Below are positions 7,838 to 13,508 of a stretch of DNA of 13,508 bases, one piece after another. Position 1 is the stretch's first letter. Each line of letters begins with the position of its first letter. The stretch is from positions 1 through 13,508 of the forward strand of contig JAUVKB010000037.1 of the NCBI GenBank assembly GCA_030596405.1. The letters are read 5' to 3'. The notes under the pieces are model-generated. The model was not told the DNA's origin and did not search any database. It saw only the letters and a list, made by a program, of their open reading frames with translations. This DNA comes from Deltaproteobacteria bacterium (GTDB lineage Bacteria > Desulfobacterota > Desulfobacteria > Desulfobacterales > JAUVKB01). A program made the translations under genes and the position numbers.

Positions 7838-8372
7838 TTTTACCGAAAGAGGATTTACCCTGCTTGAGCTTATAGTCGTTCTGATAATCGTCAGCCTGAT
7901 GTCTGCCGTTGTCGGGCCTTCTGTTGCAGGGTCATTAAGCAAAATGAATCTAAAGACCGCTGCAAAAAAAACCGCTGCATCTTTAAGATATGCCAGAAGC
8001 CGTGCGGTTGCGGAAAATACAATCTATATTGCGCGGTTTGATTTTGAGCAAAACAGGCTTTTAATAATTTCCGGATTTGACACGCCAAATAAAAATAAGA
8101 CTGGTAAAAACAAGACTGGTAAAAACAAGACTGATAAAAATAATATTGATGAAAAAAATACCGAGAAATCAAAGCGATACGTTTTGCCCGTGGGAGTCAG
8201 GTTTAAAAAAGGGATTTTGGCTGAAGACGAAGTGGATTCGGGCCTTTTTGACATTGTTTTTTCCCCTGGAGGAAGCAGCAGCGGGGGAGGCGTGGTTTTA
8301 GCTGATGAACGGGGAAAGGAGTATGAAATCGGCGTTGATTTTGTCACAGGGGCGGTGCATGGGGCAGGTTAA
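7830..8372 (+). CDS. gspH: Minor pseudopilin GspH
   Basis: GspH is a minor pseudopilin thought to sit between the GspI-J-K tip and the GspG shaft. The protein has 180 residues. The GTG start at 7830 lies inside the end of gspG (8-bp overlap), with GGA about 9 bases upstream, suggesting translational coupling. The leader is short, MNNFTERG^FTLLELIVVLIIVSL, with Glu13 as mature Glu5. The soluble part shows the GspH-like segment AAKKTAASLRYARSRAVAENTIYIARFD, then a Lys/Asn/Thr-rich stretch encoded by a 15-bp tandem array (8091-8150), then FDIVFSPGGSSSGGGVVLAD, the typical GspH end. The repeat lies in a loop between predicted strands, so the fold is probably kept. Identity as GspH rather than another minor pseudopilin rests on gene order and the FSPGGSSSGG segment. 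Confidence 0.9.
   Translation: MNNFTERGFTLLELIVVLIIVSLMSAVVGPSVAGSLSKMNLKTAAKKTAASLRYARSRAVAENTIYIARFDFEQNRLLIISGFDTPNKNKTGKNKTGKNKTDKNNIDEKNTEKSKRYVLPVGVRFKKGILAEDEVDSGLFDIVFSPGGSSSGGGVVLADERGKEYEIGVDFVTGAVHGAG
8091..8150 (+). repeat. 15-bp tandem array in gspH
   Basis: Four consecutive 15-bp units starting at 8091, 8106, 8121 and 8136 follow the consensus aaaaacaagactggt. The second and third differ at one base, the first differs from the second at one base, and the fourth is more diverged. They encode KNKTG, KNKTG, KNKTD and KNNID, a hydrophilic, mostly basic loop. A partial fifth unit may continue into 8151-8162. Confidence 0.95.
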
Positions 8373-8793
8373 CCGATGCGACAGGGGGTTTACGCTGATC
8401 GAGACCCTTGTGGCCATGATGATCATGGCCATTTGTCTTGTGGTAATTTTGCAGCTTTTTTCAGGCGGATTAAAAGCAGGCAGGTTGTCGGATGATTATA
8501 CACGCGCCGTATTTTACGCAAGGGCAAAGATGGAAGAGCTTCTTCTTGCAAAAACGCTGACGGACGGTGTTTTAGAAGGCGAGTTTGGTGGCGGTTACAA
8601 ATGGAAAGCTCTGATTATGAAAGTTGAGCCCCAAAATGAAGACCAGGATGGAGATAAAGAGGAAGATCTTAAAATGCCGGTCGATACTTACGGCATAAAA
8701 GTCGATGTTACCTGGTTTGAGGGAAATCGGGAAAAAAATTTTGAAATAAGCACCTTGAAAATTCTCGAAAAAACAGAGGATGAAACAACTTAG
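8359..8793 (+). CDS. gspI: Minor pseudopilin GspI
   Basis: GspI is a minor pseudopilin of the I-J-K tip complex that starts pseudopilus assembly. The frame extends upstream to 8305, but the ATG at 8359 has a strong ribosome-binding site (AGGGGCGG, 8348-8355) and gives a standard leader MGQVNRCDRG^FTLIETLVAMMIMAI, with mature Glu5 at Glu15. It overlaps the end of gspH by 14 bp. The protein has 144 residues, normal for GspI. The ARAKMEELL segment after the helix (about 56-64) is typical of GspI. A strongly acidic loop with Asn-Glu-Asp-Gln-Asp-Gly-Asp-Lys-Glu-Glu-Asp lies between the first strands. The end of the protein is followed by a 38-bp gap carrying the duplicated gspJ start. Confidence 0.93.
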   Translation: MGQVNRCDRGFTLIETLVAMMIMAICLVVILQLFSGGLKAGRLSDDYTRAVFYARAKMEELLLAKTLTDGVLEGEFGGGYKWKALIMKVEPQNEDQDGDKEEDLKMPVDTYGIKVDVTWFEGNREKNFEISTLKILEKTEDETT

Positions 8794-8813
8794 AACACGG
8801 CCCCGGTCTTTAT

Positions 8814-8841
8814 GCAAATGGCGGACAGCAAATGGCGGACA
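8814..8841 (+). repeat. 14-bp perfect tandem duplication over the gspJ start codon
   Basis: The unit gcaaatggcggaca is present at 8814-8827 and 8828-8841. Each copy contains ATGGCGGAC. Only the second ATG (8832) is in the gspJ frame; the first (8818), with another ATG at 8812 in the same frame, reads a short ORF that stops at 8868. The GGCGGA of the first copy (8820-8825) lies 6 bases before the true ATG and can serve as its Shine-Dalgarno. Confidence 0.96.
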
Positions 8842-9491
8842 ATTCAGGCAAAGGTTTTACCCTTTTAGAGCTGTTGATCTCTTTGACCATTGTTGCGTTG
8901 ATTGTGGTTGTCATATTCGGCGCATTCAGGATCGGCATCAGAGCATGGGAAAAAGGGGAAGAGGATATTGAGGTTCAGCAGAGGCGCCGCATCGTGCTCG
9001 ATCTTGTCAAACGCCAGCTTGCGTCTATCTGTTTAATCCCCCGTGAAGGAAAGCTGCCCCTGTTTTTAAAAGGGGATGACAAGTCACTGGAATTTATATC
9101 CTGTTTGCCGGCAATGCCGGACAATGTTTTATCGGGCAACAAATCCGGCATTGTCTATGTCAAATATGTTGTAATACCGGATGAAGATGAGGATGAAGCC
9201 GAAAACGAGAGTTTATGGTTTTTTGAAAAAAATATTCTTCTTCTGGAAAAGGATGCCGATTTTGATGATCTGGATGAAGAAGCTTTTCATGAACTGATAC
9301 CTGAAGCCTTAAATTTATCCTTTGAATATCTTAAAGGCCGTGATGAAGAGGGAGAATATGCCTGGCAGCAGACATGGGAGCCAAAAGAGGACGGGCAAAT
9401 TCCTCTGGCGGTGATGATTACCCTTATAGAAGATGTAAAATCAGATCCGGTTTATGTTATAGCCCGGTTTGAAGCGGAACCTGCGCCTTGA
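8832..9491 (+). CDS. gspJ: Minor pseudopilin GspJ
   Basis: GspJ is a larger minor pseudopilin that binds GspI and GspK at the pseudopilus tip. It has 219 residues, normal for GspJ. The leader is MADNSGKG^FTLLELLISLTIVALIVVVIF, cleaved after Gly8, with mature Glu5 at Glu13. After the helix comes FRIGIRAWEKGEEDIEVQQRRR, a GspJ-typical segment; the later FEYLKGRDEEGEYAWQQTWEP and PLAVMITLIED match the strands near the end of GspJ proteins. Two very acidic stretches lie in between (about 116-125 and 139-147). The start is set by the leader: the ATG at 8832 is the second of two identical copies. The stop (9489-9491) is next to the gspK start region. Confidence 0.93.
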   Translation: MADNSGKGFTLLELLISLTIVALIVVVIFGAFRIGIRAWEKGEEDIEVQQRRRIVLDLVKRQLASICLIPREGKLPLFLKGDDKSLEFISCLPAMPDNVLSGNKSGIVYVKYVVIPDEDEDEAENESLWFFEKNILLLEKDADFDDLDEEAFHELIPEALNLSFEYLKGRDEEGEYAWQQTWEPKEDGQIPLAVMITLIEDVKSDPVYVIARFEAEPAP

Positions 9492-9505
9492 GCTTTGTTT
9501 ACGGT

Positions 9506-10546
9506 ATGAAAGAGATTATAAAAAGTCAAAACGGCATCGCCCTGTTCCTTGTGCTGTGGGTCCTTGTGCTGCTGACGGCGATTGTCGGCGAATTTTGTTA
9601 TGTTATGCGAACGGAAGTGAATATTGTCCGCAATTTCAAGGAGATGACCCAGTCGTATTATATCGCCCAGGCCGGATTAAACAGGGCTCTTTTTGAATTA
9701 ATAAAAAGCGAAACAGCAGGGTTTAAAGCCGAATCCGGAAACGAGAAAGGTAAAGAGTATGATGAAGATAAAATAGAATGGAGGATCAATGCAGATATCC
9801 CGGCCATCGCCTTTGCCGGAGGAGAATTTGAAGTTATGATCGGCAATGAAAGCGGCAAGGTCAATATTAATAAGGCCGACAAAAAGTTGCTGAAGATAAT
9901 GTTAAGCCGTTTTGAGCTTGAAGATCTTGAAAAAGACGTGATAGTCGATTCTATTATGGATTGGCGTGACAAGGATCGGCTCCACCATTTGAACGGAGCT
10001 GAAGACGATTACTATCTTTCCTTGAGCGAACCTTACGAATGCAAGGATGATTATTTTGATTCCATTGAGGAGCTGCTTCTGGTAAAGGGGGTAACTCCTG
10101 CCATATTTTTTGCAGGGCTGAAAGATATGGTAACGGTTTGTCAGGATAAAGAAACAACTGATCAAAAAAGGGGTCAAAAAAAGGGTCAAAACAAAAACTC
10201 GGCAAAAACAAAAGAATTTGATTATAACAGGATAAATATAAATGCGGCGCCGTATGATATACTGATGTCATTGCCGCAGATGACCGATGAGCTGGCGGGC
10301 GGCATAATCGACTATAGAAAAGATCAGGACTTTAATTCATTAAATGATCTGATTTCCGTTATAGGTTTCGATGTGTATTCGGCGGTTTTGCCGTATATTT
10401 CTTTAAAAACAGGCCCTTATTTTTCCATACGATCGACCGGAAAGGTTGAGGGAAGCCGCACGAATCAGGGGATTAGGGTTATGCTCGAAATAGATCCCAA
10501 ACAGGGAAAAAAATATCGTATCATAGAGTGGGTAGAAGGAGGATAA
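9506..10546 (+). CDS. gspK: Minor pseudopilin GspK (tip subunit)
   Basis: GspK is the large minor pseudopilin that caps the I-J-K tip. From ATG 9506 it has 346 residues. The leader MKEIIKSQNG^IALFLVLWVLVLL lacks Glu at mature position 5, the hallmark of GspK. SGKVNINKADKKLLKIML (117-134) and RININAAPYDILMSLPQM (242-259) are the two helix-hairpin segments of the T2SSK fold, and DWRDKD...NGAEDDYY (152-170) is the conserved region between them. A Lys/Gln-rich linker with a short repeat (about 219-236) separates the two halves. The start is uncertain: an in-frame TTG at 9488 overlaps the gspJ stop and has a GGAA upstream, but would give a 16-residue leader. The last codons form the strong Shine-Dalgarno of gspL. 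Confidence 0.93.
   Translation: MKEIIKSQNGIALFLVLWVLVLLTAIVGEFCYVMRTEVNIVRNFKEMTQSYYIAQAGLNRALFELIKSETAGFKAESGNEKGKEYDEDKIEWRINADIPAIAFAGGEFEVMIGNESGKVNINKADKKLLKIMLSRFELEDLEKDVIVDSIMDWRDKDRLHHLNGAEDDYYLSLSEPYECKDDYFDSIEELLLVKGVTPAIFFAGLKDMVTVCQDKETTDQKRGQKKGQNKNSAKTKEFDYNRININAAPYDILMSLPQMTDELAGGIIDYRKDQDFNSLNDLISVIGFDVYSAVLPYISLKTGPYFSIRSTGKVEGSRTNQGIRVMLEIDPKQGKKYRIIEWVEGG
10162..10185 (+). repeat. 12-bp tandem repeat in gspK linker
   Basis: Two near-identical 12-bp units, tcaaaaaagggg (10162-10173) and tcaaaaaaaggg (10174-10185), are followed by a diverged partial third. They encode QKRG-QKKG-QNKN, a basic linker between the two halves of GspK. The frame is kept. Confidence 0.75.
10535..10542 (+). 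promoter_or_regulatory. Strong Shine-Dalgarno deciding the TTG start of gspL
   Basis: GAAGGAGG lies 5 bases before the TTG at 10548 and overlaps the last codons of gspK. It is the strongest ribosome-binding site in the window and supports TTG as the gspL start; no ATG lies near it in frame. Confidence 0.85.
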
Positions 10547-10547
10547 A

Positions 10548-11972
10548 TTGCTTTTCCAGACCAGCCTGGGGATTGAGATCGATGAAAAGAGTGTTTCAAT
10601 GGCATATCTGAAAGACTCTTTTAAAGGTGTCCGGCTGGCCGCGCATGCGATTTACTTTCTGGACATGGACGTTCCGTTAAAAGAAAAGCTGGAAACGGCA
10701 GCCGGTTTTGTTAAAGAGTTTATGGAGGAAAACCGGATTGTTTCCACCGATATTTTTATAGGAATATCAAGGGAACCGACAATCTTAAGAATAGTGGAAT
10801 TTCCTCTTGCGGTAAAGGAAAACCTTCGTGAAACAATAAGATATGAGATGGAAAAATATATTCCTATTTCAGTCGATGATATATTTTTTGACTGCCAGGT
10901 TCTTGCTGAAGATAAAGAGCAAAATCTGCTAAAGGTTCTTTTGATAGTCGTAAAAAAGGATGCGCTTGCTCCGTATCTGGAATTTAAAGACCGTTTGAAC
11001 GTTGGGATGTCCGGTATTGAGACGGGCTCGACCGCGGTGGTAAATTATCTGTTTCATTATTCGGATATAGCCGCCAAAGGAACATACGTTGTGATCATGT
11101 CAAAAGACGGCTCCCTGGAACTTGGTCTGGTCAAAGACGGATTGTTAAATTATTCCAGATTTAAATCAGAGGAGAACAACAAATCAGGGGAAGATAACAA
11201 GAATCTTTGCGGTCTTATTACAGATGAGGTGAAAGCTTTAAAAGATGCGGCGGGATATTCTGATAATGGCCGTATTAAGGCCGTATATTGCGGGGCGGTT
11301 CCTGGTGATAAATCCGGCAATGAATTTGTAAACGGCATAAGCTCTGAAGCCGGCATCGACATGGATTTTTTAAAACTTGAGGCGGCAGGCATCCCTTCGC
11401 CCGACCTTGTGCCCGCGTTCGGGCTTGCGCTTAAAGGGCTGAGAAAAGTTCCGATGCAGGTCAATCTCCTTCCCGACAAATTGCGTAAAAGACCGGGCAG
11501 GGCAGGTTATTACGTTATGCTTGTTTTAACGGTTCTGGTTGCTCTATCTGTTCTTTCATGGTCAGGCGGTCTTATCATGAGCCACAGGCTTGTTTTAAAC
11601 AGACTTAACGCCGAGATCAGGCATGTCGGGGCGCAGATGGCAAATATTGAGAATATCAGGAAGGATTCCAAAGAGATTGAAGAGAAAATCGATTATTTAA
11701 ATGCGCTTTTTTGTGAGCGCATATCGGTTTTAGACGTTTTAAAAGAATTTAGTATAAGAATTCCTGAATCGGCATGGGTGCGCGACATAAAAATTTCGCA
11801 AAATGACGTCAAGCTGGACGGCTACGCACAATCGGCTTCGGAACTGATCCCCCTTTTAGAGGCCTCGCCGCTTTTTAAAGATGCGGTTTTTTTATCTGCA
11901 ATTACAAAGGGAAAAGACGGAAAAGAAAAATTCAGGATCGGTCTTTCGTTAAATCATGATTCGCCAAATTGA
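10548..11972 (+). CDS. gspL: T2SS inner-membrane protein GspL (PilM/PilN-like)
   Basis: GspL ties the GspE ATPase to the periplasmic assembly. The protein has 474 residues. The N-terminal cytoplasmic part (about 1-300) is actin-like and resembles PilM: LGIEIDEKSVSMAYLK at the start, REPTILRIVEFPL and RETIRYEMEKYIPISVDDIFFDCQVL further on, the latter typical of PilM/GspL. MQVNLLPDKLRKR precedes a single membrane helix (about 319-343, rich in Val and Leu), as in PilN. The rest (344-474) is a coiled-coil stretch plus a small periplasmic ferredoxin-like domain (SAWVRDIKISQNDVKLDGYAQS). So it matches a PilM-PilN fusion, the usual view of GspL. The TTG start has a near-perfect Shine-Dalgarno. Its stop codon sits inside the first unit of a 17-bp repeat array. 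Confidence 0.92.
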   Translation: MLFQTSLGIEIDEKSVSMAYLKDSFKGVRLAAHAIYFLDMDVPLKEKLETAAGFVKEFMEENRIVSTDIFIGISREPTILRIVEFPLAVKENLRETIRYEMEKYIPISVDDIFFDCQVLAEDKEQNLLKVLLIVVKKDALAPYLEFKDRLNVGMSGIETGSTAVVNYLFHYSDIAAKGTYVVIMSKDGSLELGLVKDGLLNYSRFKSEENNKSGEDNKNLCGLITDEVKALKDAAGYSDNGRIKAVYCGAVPGDKSGNEFVNGISSEAGIDMDFLKLEAAGIPSPDLVPAFGLALKGLRKVPMQVNLLPDKLRKRPGRAGYYVMLVLTVLVALSVLSWSGGLIMSHRLVLNRLNAEIRHVGAQMANIENIRKDSKEIEEKIDYLNALFCERISVLDVLKEFSIRIPESAWVRDIKISQNDVKLDGYAQSASELIPLLEASPLFKDAVFLSAITKGKDGKEKFRIGLSLNHDSPN

Positions 11973-12014
11973 CGAATTAACCAAATTGACGAATTAACCA
12001 ACTTGACGAATTAA
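11964..12014 (+). repeat. 17-bp tandem array at the gspL/gspM junction
   Basis: Three tandem copies of ccaaattgacgaattaa occur at 11964-11980, 11981-11997 and 11998-12014. The first two are identical and the third has one change; a degenerate fourth (attgatgaatcagg) follows at 12015. The first copy contains the gspL TGA stop. Each unit carries TTGACG, which resembles a -35 box, but no well-spaced -10 was found. The array fills most of the 77-bp gap. Confidence 0.95.
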
Positions 12015-12049
12015 ATTGATGAATCAGGTTATTTTACGGTTTATTATAG

Positions 12050-12607
12050 ATGTTAAAATTTAAATTAGATAAAAAGAAAAGATATATAATTATTTGTGGA
12101 GCCGCCTTGCTTTTTTTGGGGCTTATATATCGAGTTTTTCCATATATTCAAAGAACTTATGCTGTCGGTGACGAAATTTCCATAAAAGAGGCCAAGCTTG
12201 CGAAATACCGCGCAAAGGCGCTGGAAAGAGACGGGCTTGAGGCGGATCGCAAGTCTTTGGCCCGGACCCTTGACCGGATGGAATCATGCCTTTTGAGCGG
12301 CGACACCCCCGCCCTTGCCGCAGTCGATATCCAGAATATTTTAAGCAGGATTGCAGGAAAGAGCAAGGTGGTGATAAAAACGGTAAAGGTGTTAAAACCA
12401 ACAGAACTTGATGAAACAATTTTTTTGGGCATTCCGGTTCAGTTTACCATTACATCAACGACAAGACAGTTAAAGGAAATTTTTTACGGGATTGAGTCCT
12501 CTTTGAAATTTTTGAGAGTAAAAGATGTCAGGATAAGAGTTGCCGGAAGAAAGCAGACCGGCAAGATTGCGACAACCCTTAAAGTCGAAGGTATTATGAA
12601 GAGATAA
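12050..12607 (+). CDS. gspM: T2SS inner-membrane protein GspM (PilO-like, subtype b)
   Basis: GspM pairs with GspL in the inner membrane and reaches into the periplasm. The protein has 185 residues: a short basic cytoplasmic tail, one membrane helix (about 11-30), a coiled-coil region rich in Lys, Glu and Arg (about 42-80), and a small alpha/beta domain (about 90-182), with GIPVQFTITSTTRQLKEIFYGIESS matching PilO/GspM subtype b proteins. Identity rests on this layout and on position between gspL and the gspC-like gene; sequence conservation in this family is low. The ATG at 12050 has no good ribosome-binding site, only ACGG about 10 bases upstream. It ends one base before the next start, so those two genes are probably coupled. 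Confidence 0.85.
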   Translation: MLKFKLDKKKRYIIICGAALLFLGLIYRVFPYIQRTYAVGDEISIKEAKLAKYRAKALERDGLEADRKSLARTLDRMESCLLSGDTPALAAVDIQNILSRIAGKSKVVIKTVKVLKPTELDETIFLGIPVQFTITSTTRQLKEIFYGIESSLKFLRVKDVRIRVAGRKQTGKIATTLKVEGIMKR

Positions 12608-12608
12608 C

Positions 12609-13289
12609 ATGATGTTATCAAAAAAATGGGTAATTAATATTCTCCTGGCTTTTTTTTTCGTGTTTTTCGGAATCAAGACCTGTTGCGTCTGGTTTGAAGA
12701 TGAAGAACCGGATATAAAAGTCGCTGCTGCAAAAAAGTCTGCAAGGCGGACTGTAAAAAAGAAGATCCTAAAAAAGAATGTCCCTTCGGAATCGGCTTAC
12801 ACGGATATTGCGGACTTGGATCTCTTTTCCCCGGACAGAAAAGAGTATATCCCAAAGGAACCGGAAACAGAGACTGTTGTAAAAGAGATCAAAAAGTCCG
12901 GCAAAAGAATAATCCTATATGGCGTCATCATTGCAGATGATTATAAATCAGCCCTGATCGACGACCCGGCAGCAAAGCGGGGGCAGAGAAAAAGCAAGTG
13001 GGTAAAAGAAGGCGAAACCATACAGGGATTAAAACTGGCTGCAATAGAAGAGGACAGGATTTTTTTAACGGAAGGCGCTGACAGGTACGAAATTTTTTTA
13101 TACGACGCGAATAAGCCGAAAACGCGTGAACATATAGCAAAAGAGACAACGCCTAAAGTTGTTGTGACAAAACCGAAACCGAAAAAGAAAAAAACAAAAC
13201 CGGCTGTCTCTATGAAAAAAGAGACGCAGGAAGGCGAATATGAAATTATAAGCACGCCTTTTGGGAAAGTTAAACGAAGGAAAAAATAG
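12609..13289 (+). CDS. gspC: GspC-like T2SS inner-membrane protein without PDZ domain
   Basis: GspC links the inner-membrane platform to the secretin through its homology region (HR). This protein has 226 residues: membrane helix about 7-23, a basic linker, then an HR-like domain (about 70-166) with DLDLFSPDRKEYIP, IILYGVIIADDYKSALIDD, WVKEGETIQGLKLAAIEEDRIFL and DRYEIFLYD, the order of motifs in GspC/PilP HR domains. After it come a Lys/Pro-rich tail (about 183-200) and a closing EYEIISTPFGKVKRRKK; no PDZ domain or C-terminal coiled coil is visible. Two ATGs (12609 and 12612) are possible, with GAAGAG just upstream. PilP-like or 'GspN' names are alternatives; the position directly before the probable secretin favours GspC. 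Two Cys (25, 26) follow the membrane helix. Confidence 0.75.
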   Translation: MMLSKKWVINILLAFFFVFFGIKTCCVWFEDEEPDIKVAAAKKSARRTVKKKILKKNVPSESAYTDIADLDLFSPDRKEYIPKEPETETVVKEIKKSGKRIILYGVIIADDYKSALIDDPAAKRGQRKSKWVKEGETIQGLKLAAIEEDRIFLTEGADRYEIFLYDANKPKTREHIAKETTPKVVVTKPKPKKKKTKPAVSMKKETQEGEYEIISTPFGKVKRRKK

Positions 13290-13294
13290 CTGCT

Positions 13295-13508
13295 ATGAAG
13301 AAGATAATAACCGGCAGGCCGGTTTTTCTGTGCGGACTTCTTTTTATTTTTATTGTGTTGTTTTTTGCAGGGTGCGCGGGGCGAAATCAGCAAATAAAAG
13401 ATGAAAAAGATCTGATTGAAACCGGTAAAAAGATTAAATCGGCCGCCAAAGAGCAAATCGGGCAAAAACAAGACCGCGTTCCAGGCACGCGGAGGGAAAA
13501 AATCGTAA
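13295..13508 (+). CDS. gspD: Probable start of secretin GspD, with lipoprotein signal (cut by window end)
   Basis: The frame starts at ATG 13295, 5 bp after the gspC-like stop, and stays open to the end of the window (71 codons). The N-terminus is a signal peptide: MKKIITGRPVF, a hydrophobic stretch LCGLLFIFIVLFF, then FAGC (Cys27) as a lipobox-like site, although Phe at -3 is not the preferred residue. A charged, probably disordered linker rich in Lys, Gln and Glu follows. No secretin domain is visible yet, so naming it gspD is inference from operon order: the secretin is the only core T2SS component still missing and gspC-gspD is a standard pair. A separate small lipoprotein is the alternative. 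Confidence 0.6.
   Translation, partial: MKKIITGRPVFLCGLLFIFIVLFFAGCAGRNQQIKDEKDLIETGKKIKSAAKEQIGQKQDRVPGTRREKIV

Noticed and set aside
8091..8150. CRISPR-like array
   Set aside because: Units are directly adjacent without spacers and are translated in frame inside gspH.
8305..8358. Earlier start for gspI
   Set aside because: It would give a long leader (28 residues before the cleavage site), while the ATG at 8359 has a strong Shine-Dalgarno and a normal 10-residue leader.
9488..9505. TTG start for gspK overlapping the gspJ stop
   Set aside because: Possible, with some Shine-Dalgarno support, but the ATG at 9506 gives the usual short leader; kept only as an alternative.
11964..12035. Internal promoter for gspM built on TTGACG of the 17-bp repeats
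   Set aside because: No -10 element at a normal distance could be found; the only TATTAT-like sequence is right at the gspM ATG.
12941..13471. 176-codon antisense open frame over the gspC-like and gspD genes
   Set aside because: It is Phe/Ser/Leu-rich, as expected for the reverse complement of Lys-rich coding sequence, and shows no domain or ribosome-binding site.
4573..13508. Type IV pilus operon instead of T2SS
   Set aside because: GspE, F, L, M and C resemble PilB, C, M/N, O and P, but the five consecutive pseudopilins G-H-I-J-K, including a GspK without mature Glu5, are specific to T2SS.

Overview
This window is one continuous block of same-strand genes. It runs from the 3' part of secA, through a complete N-degron proteolysis cassette (clpS, clpA, aat), into an almost complete type II secretion system (T2SS) operon: gspE, F, G, H, I, J, K, L, M, a gspC-like gene, and the first 71 codons of a probable gspD. 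Every gene is on the + strand. The largest gap is 77 bp, and several genes overlap or share stop and Shine-Dalgarno sequence. No RNA gene, insertion sequence, CRISPR array, convincing promoter or hairpin terminator was found.

The gene set and order (E-F-G-H-I-J-K-L-M-C-D), the PilM/PilN-like GspL, the short PilO-like GspM, a secretin that appears to begin as a lipoprotein, and the moderate GC content suggest a Desulfobacterota ('deltaproteobacterial', possibly sulfate-reducing) genome. That is an inference from layout and protein character, not a database result.

Region 1 (2-1177) encodes the SecA C-terminal half, the motor that moves Sec substrates across the inner membrane. Region 2 (1206-4525) holds Aat, which adds Leu or Phe to N-terminal Arg or Lys; ClpS, which recognises such N-degrons; and ClpA, which unfolds the substrate for ClpP. 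Only clpP is missing. Region 3 (4573-13508) is the T2SS: ATPase GspE, platform protein GspF, major pseudopilin GspG, minor pseudopilins GspH/I/J/K, the inner-membrane L/M/C assembly and the outer-membrane secretin. Its substrates would be folded proteins already exported by Sec.

The main unexplained signal is a set of seven short tandem duplications, with units of 12-17 bp. Inside genes the units are 12 or 15 bp, so the frame is kept: two in aat, one in gspH and one in gspK. At gene junctions they are 14, 14-15 or 17 bp: gspE/gspF, gspI/gspJ and gspL/gspM. At gspI/gspJ the repeat duplicates the start codon out of frame and places the first copy where a ribosome-binding site should be. Other points are a Tyr where GspG normally has a calcium-ligand Asp, an 18-residue insertion in Aat, and a GspC-like protein with a Lys-rich tail instead of a PDZ domain. 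I see no wholly unknown system; the interest is in these variations on known machinery.
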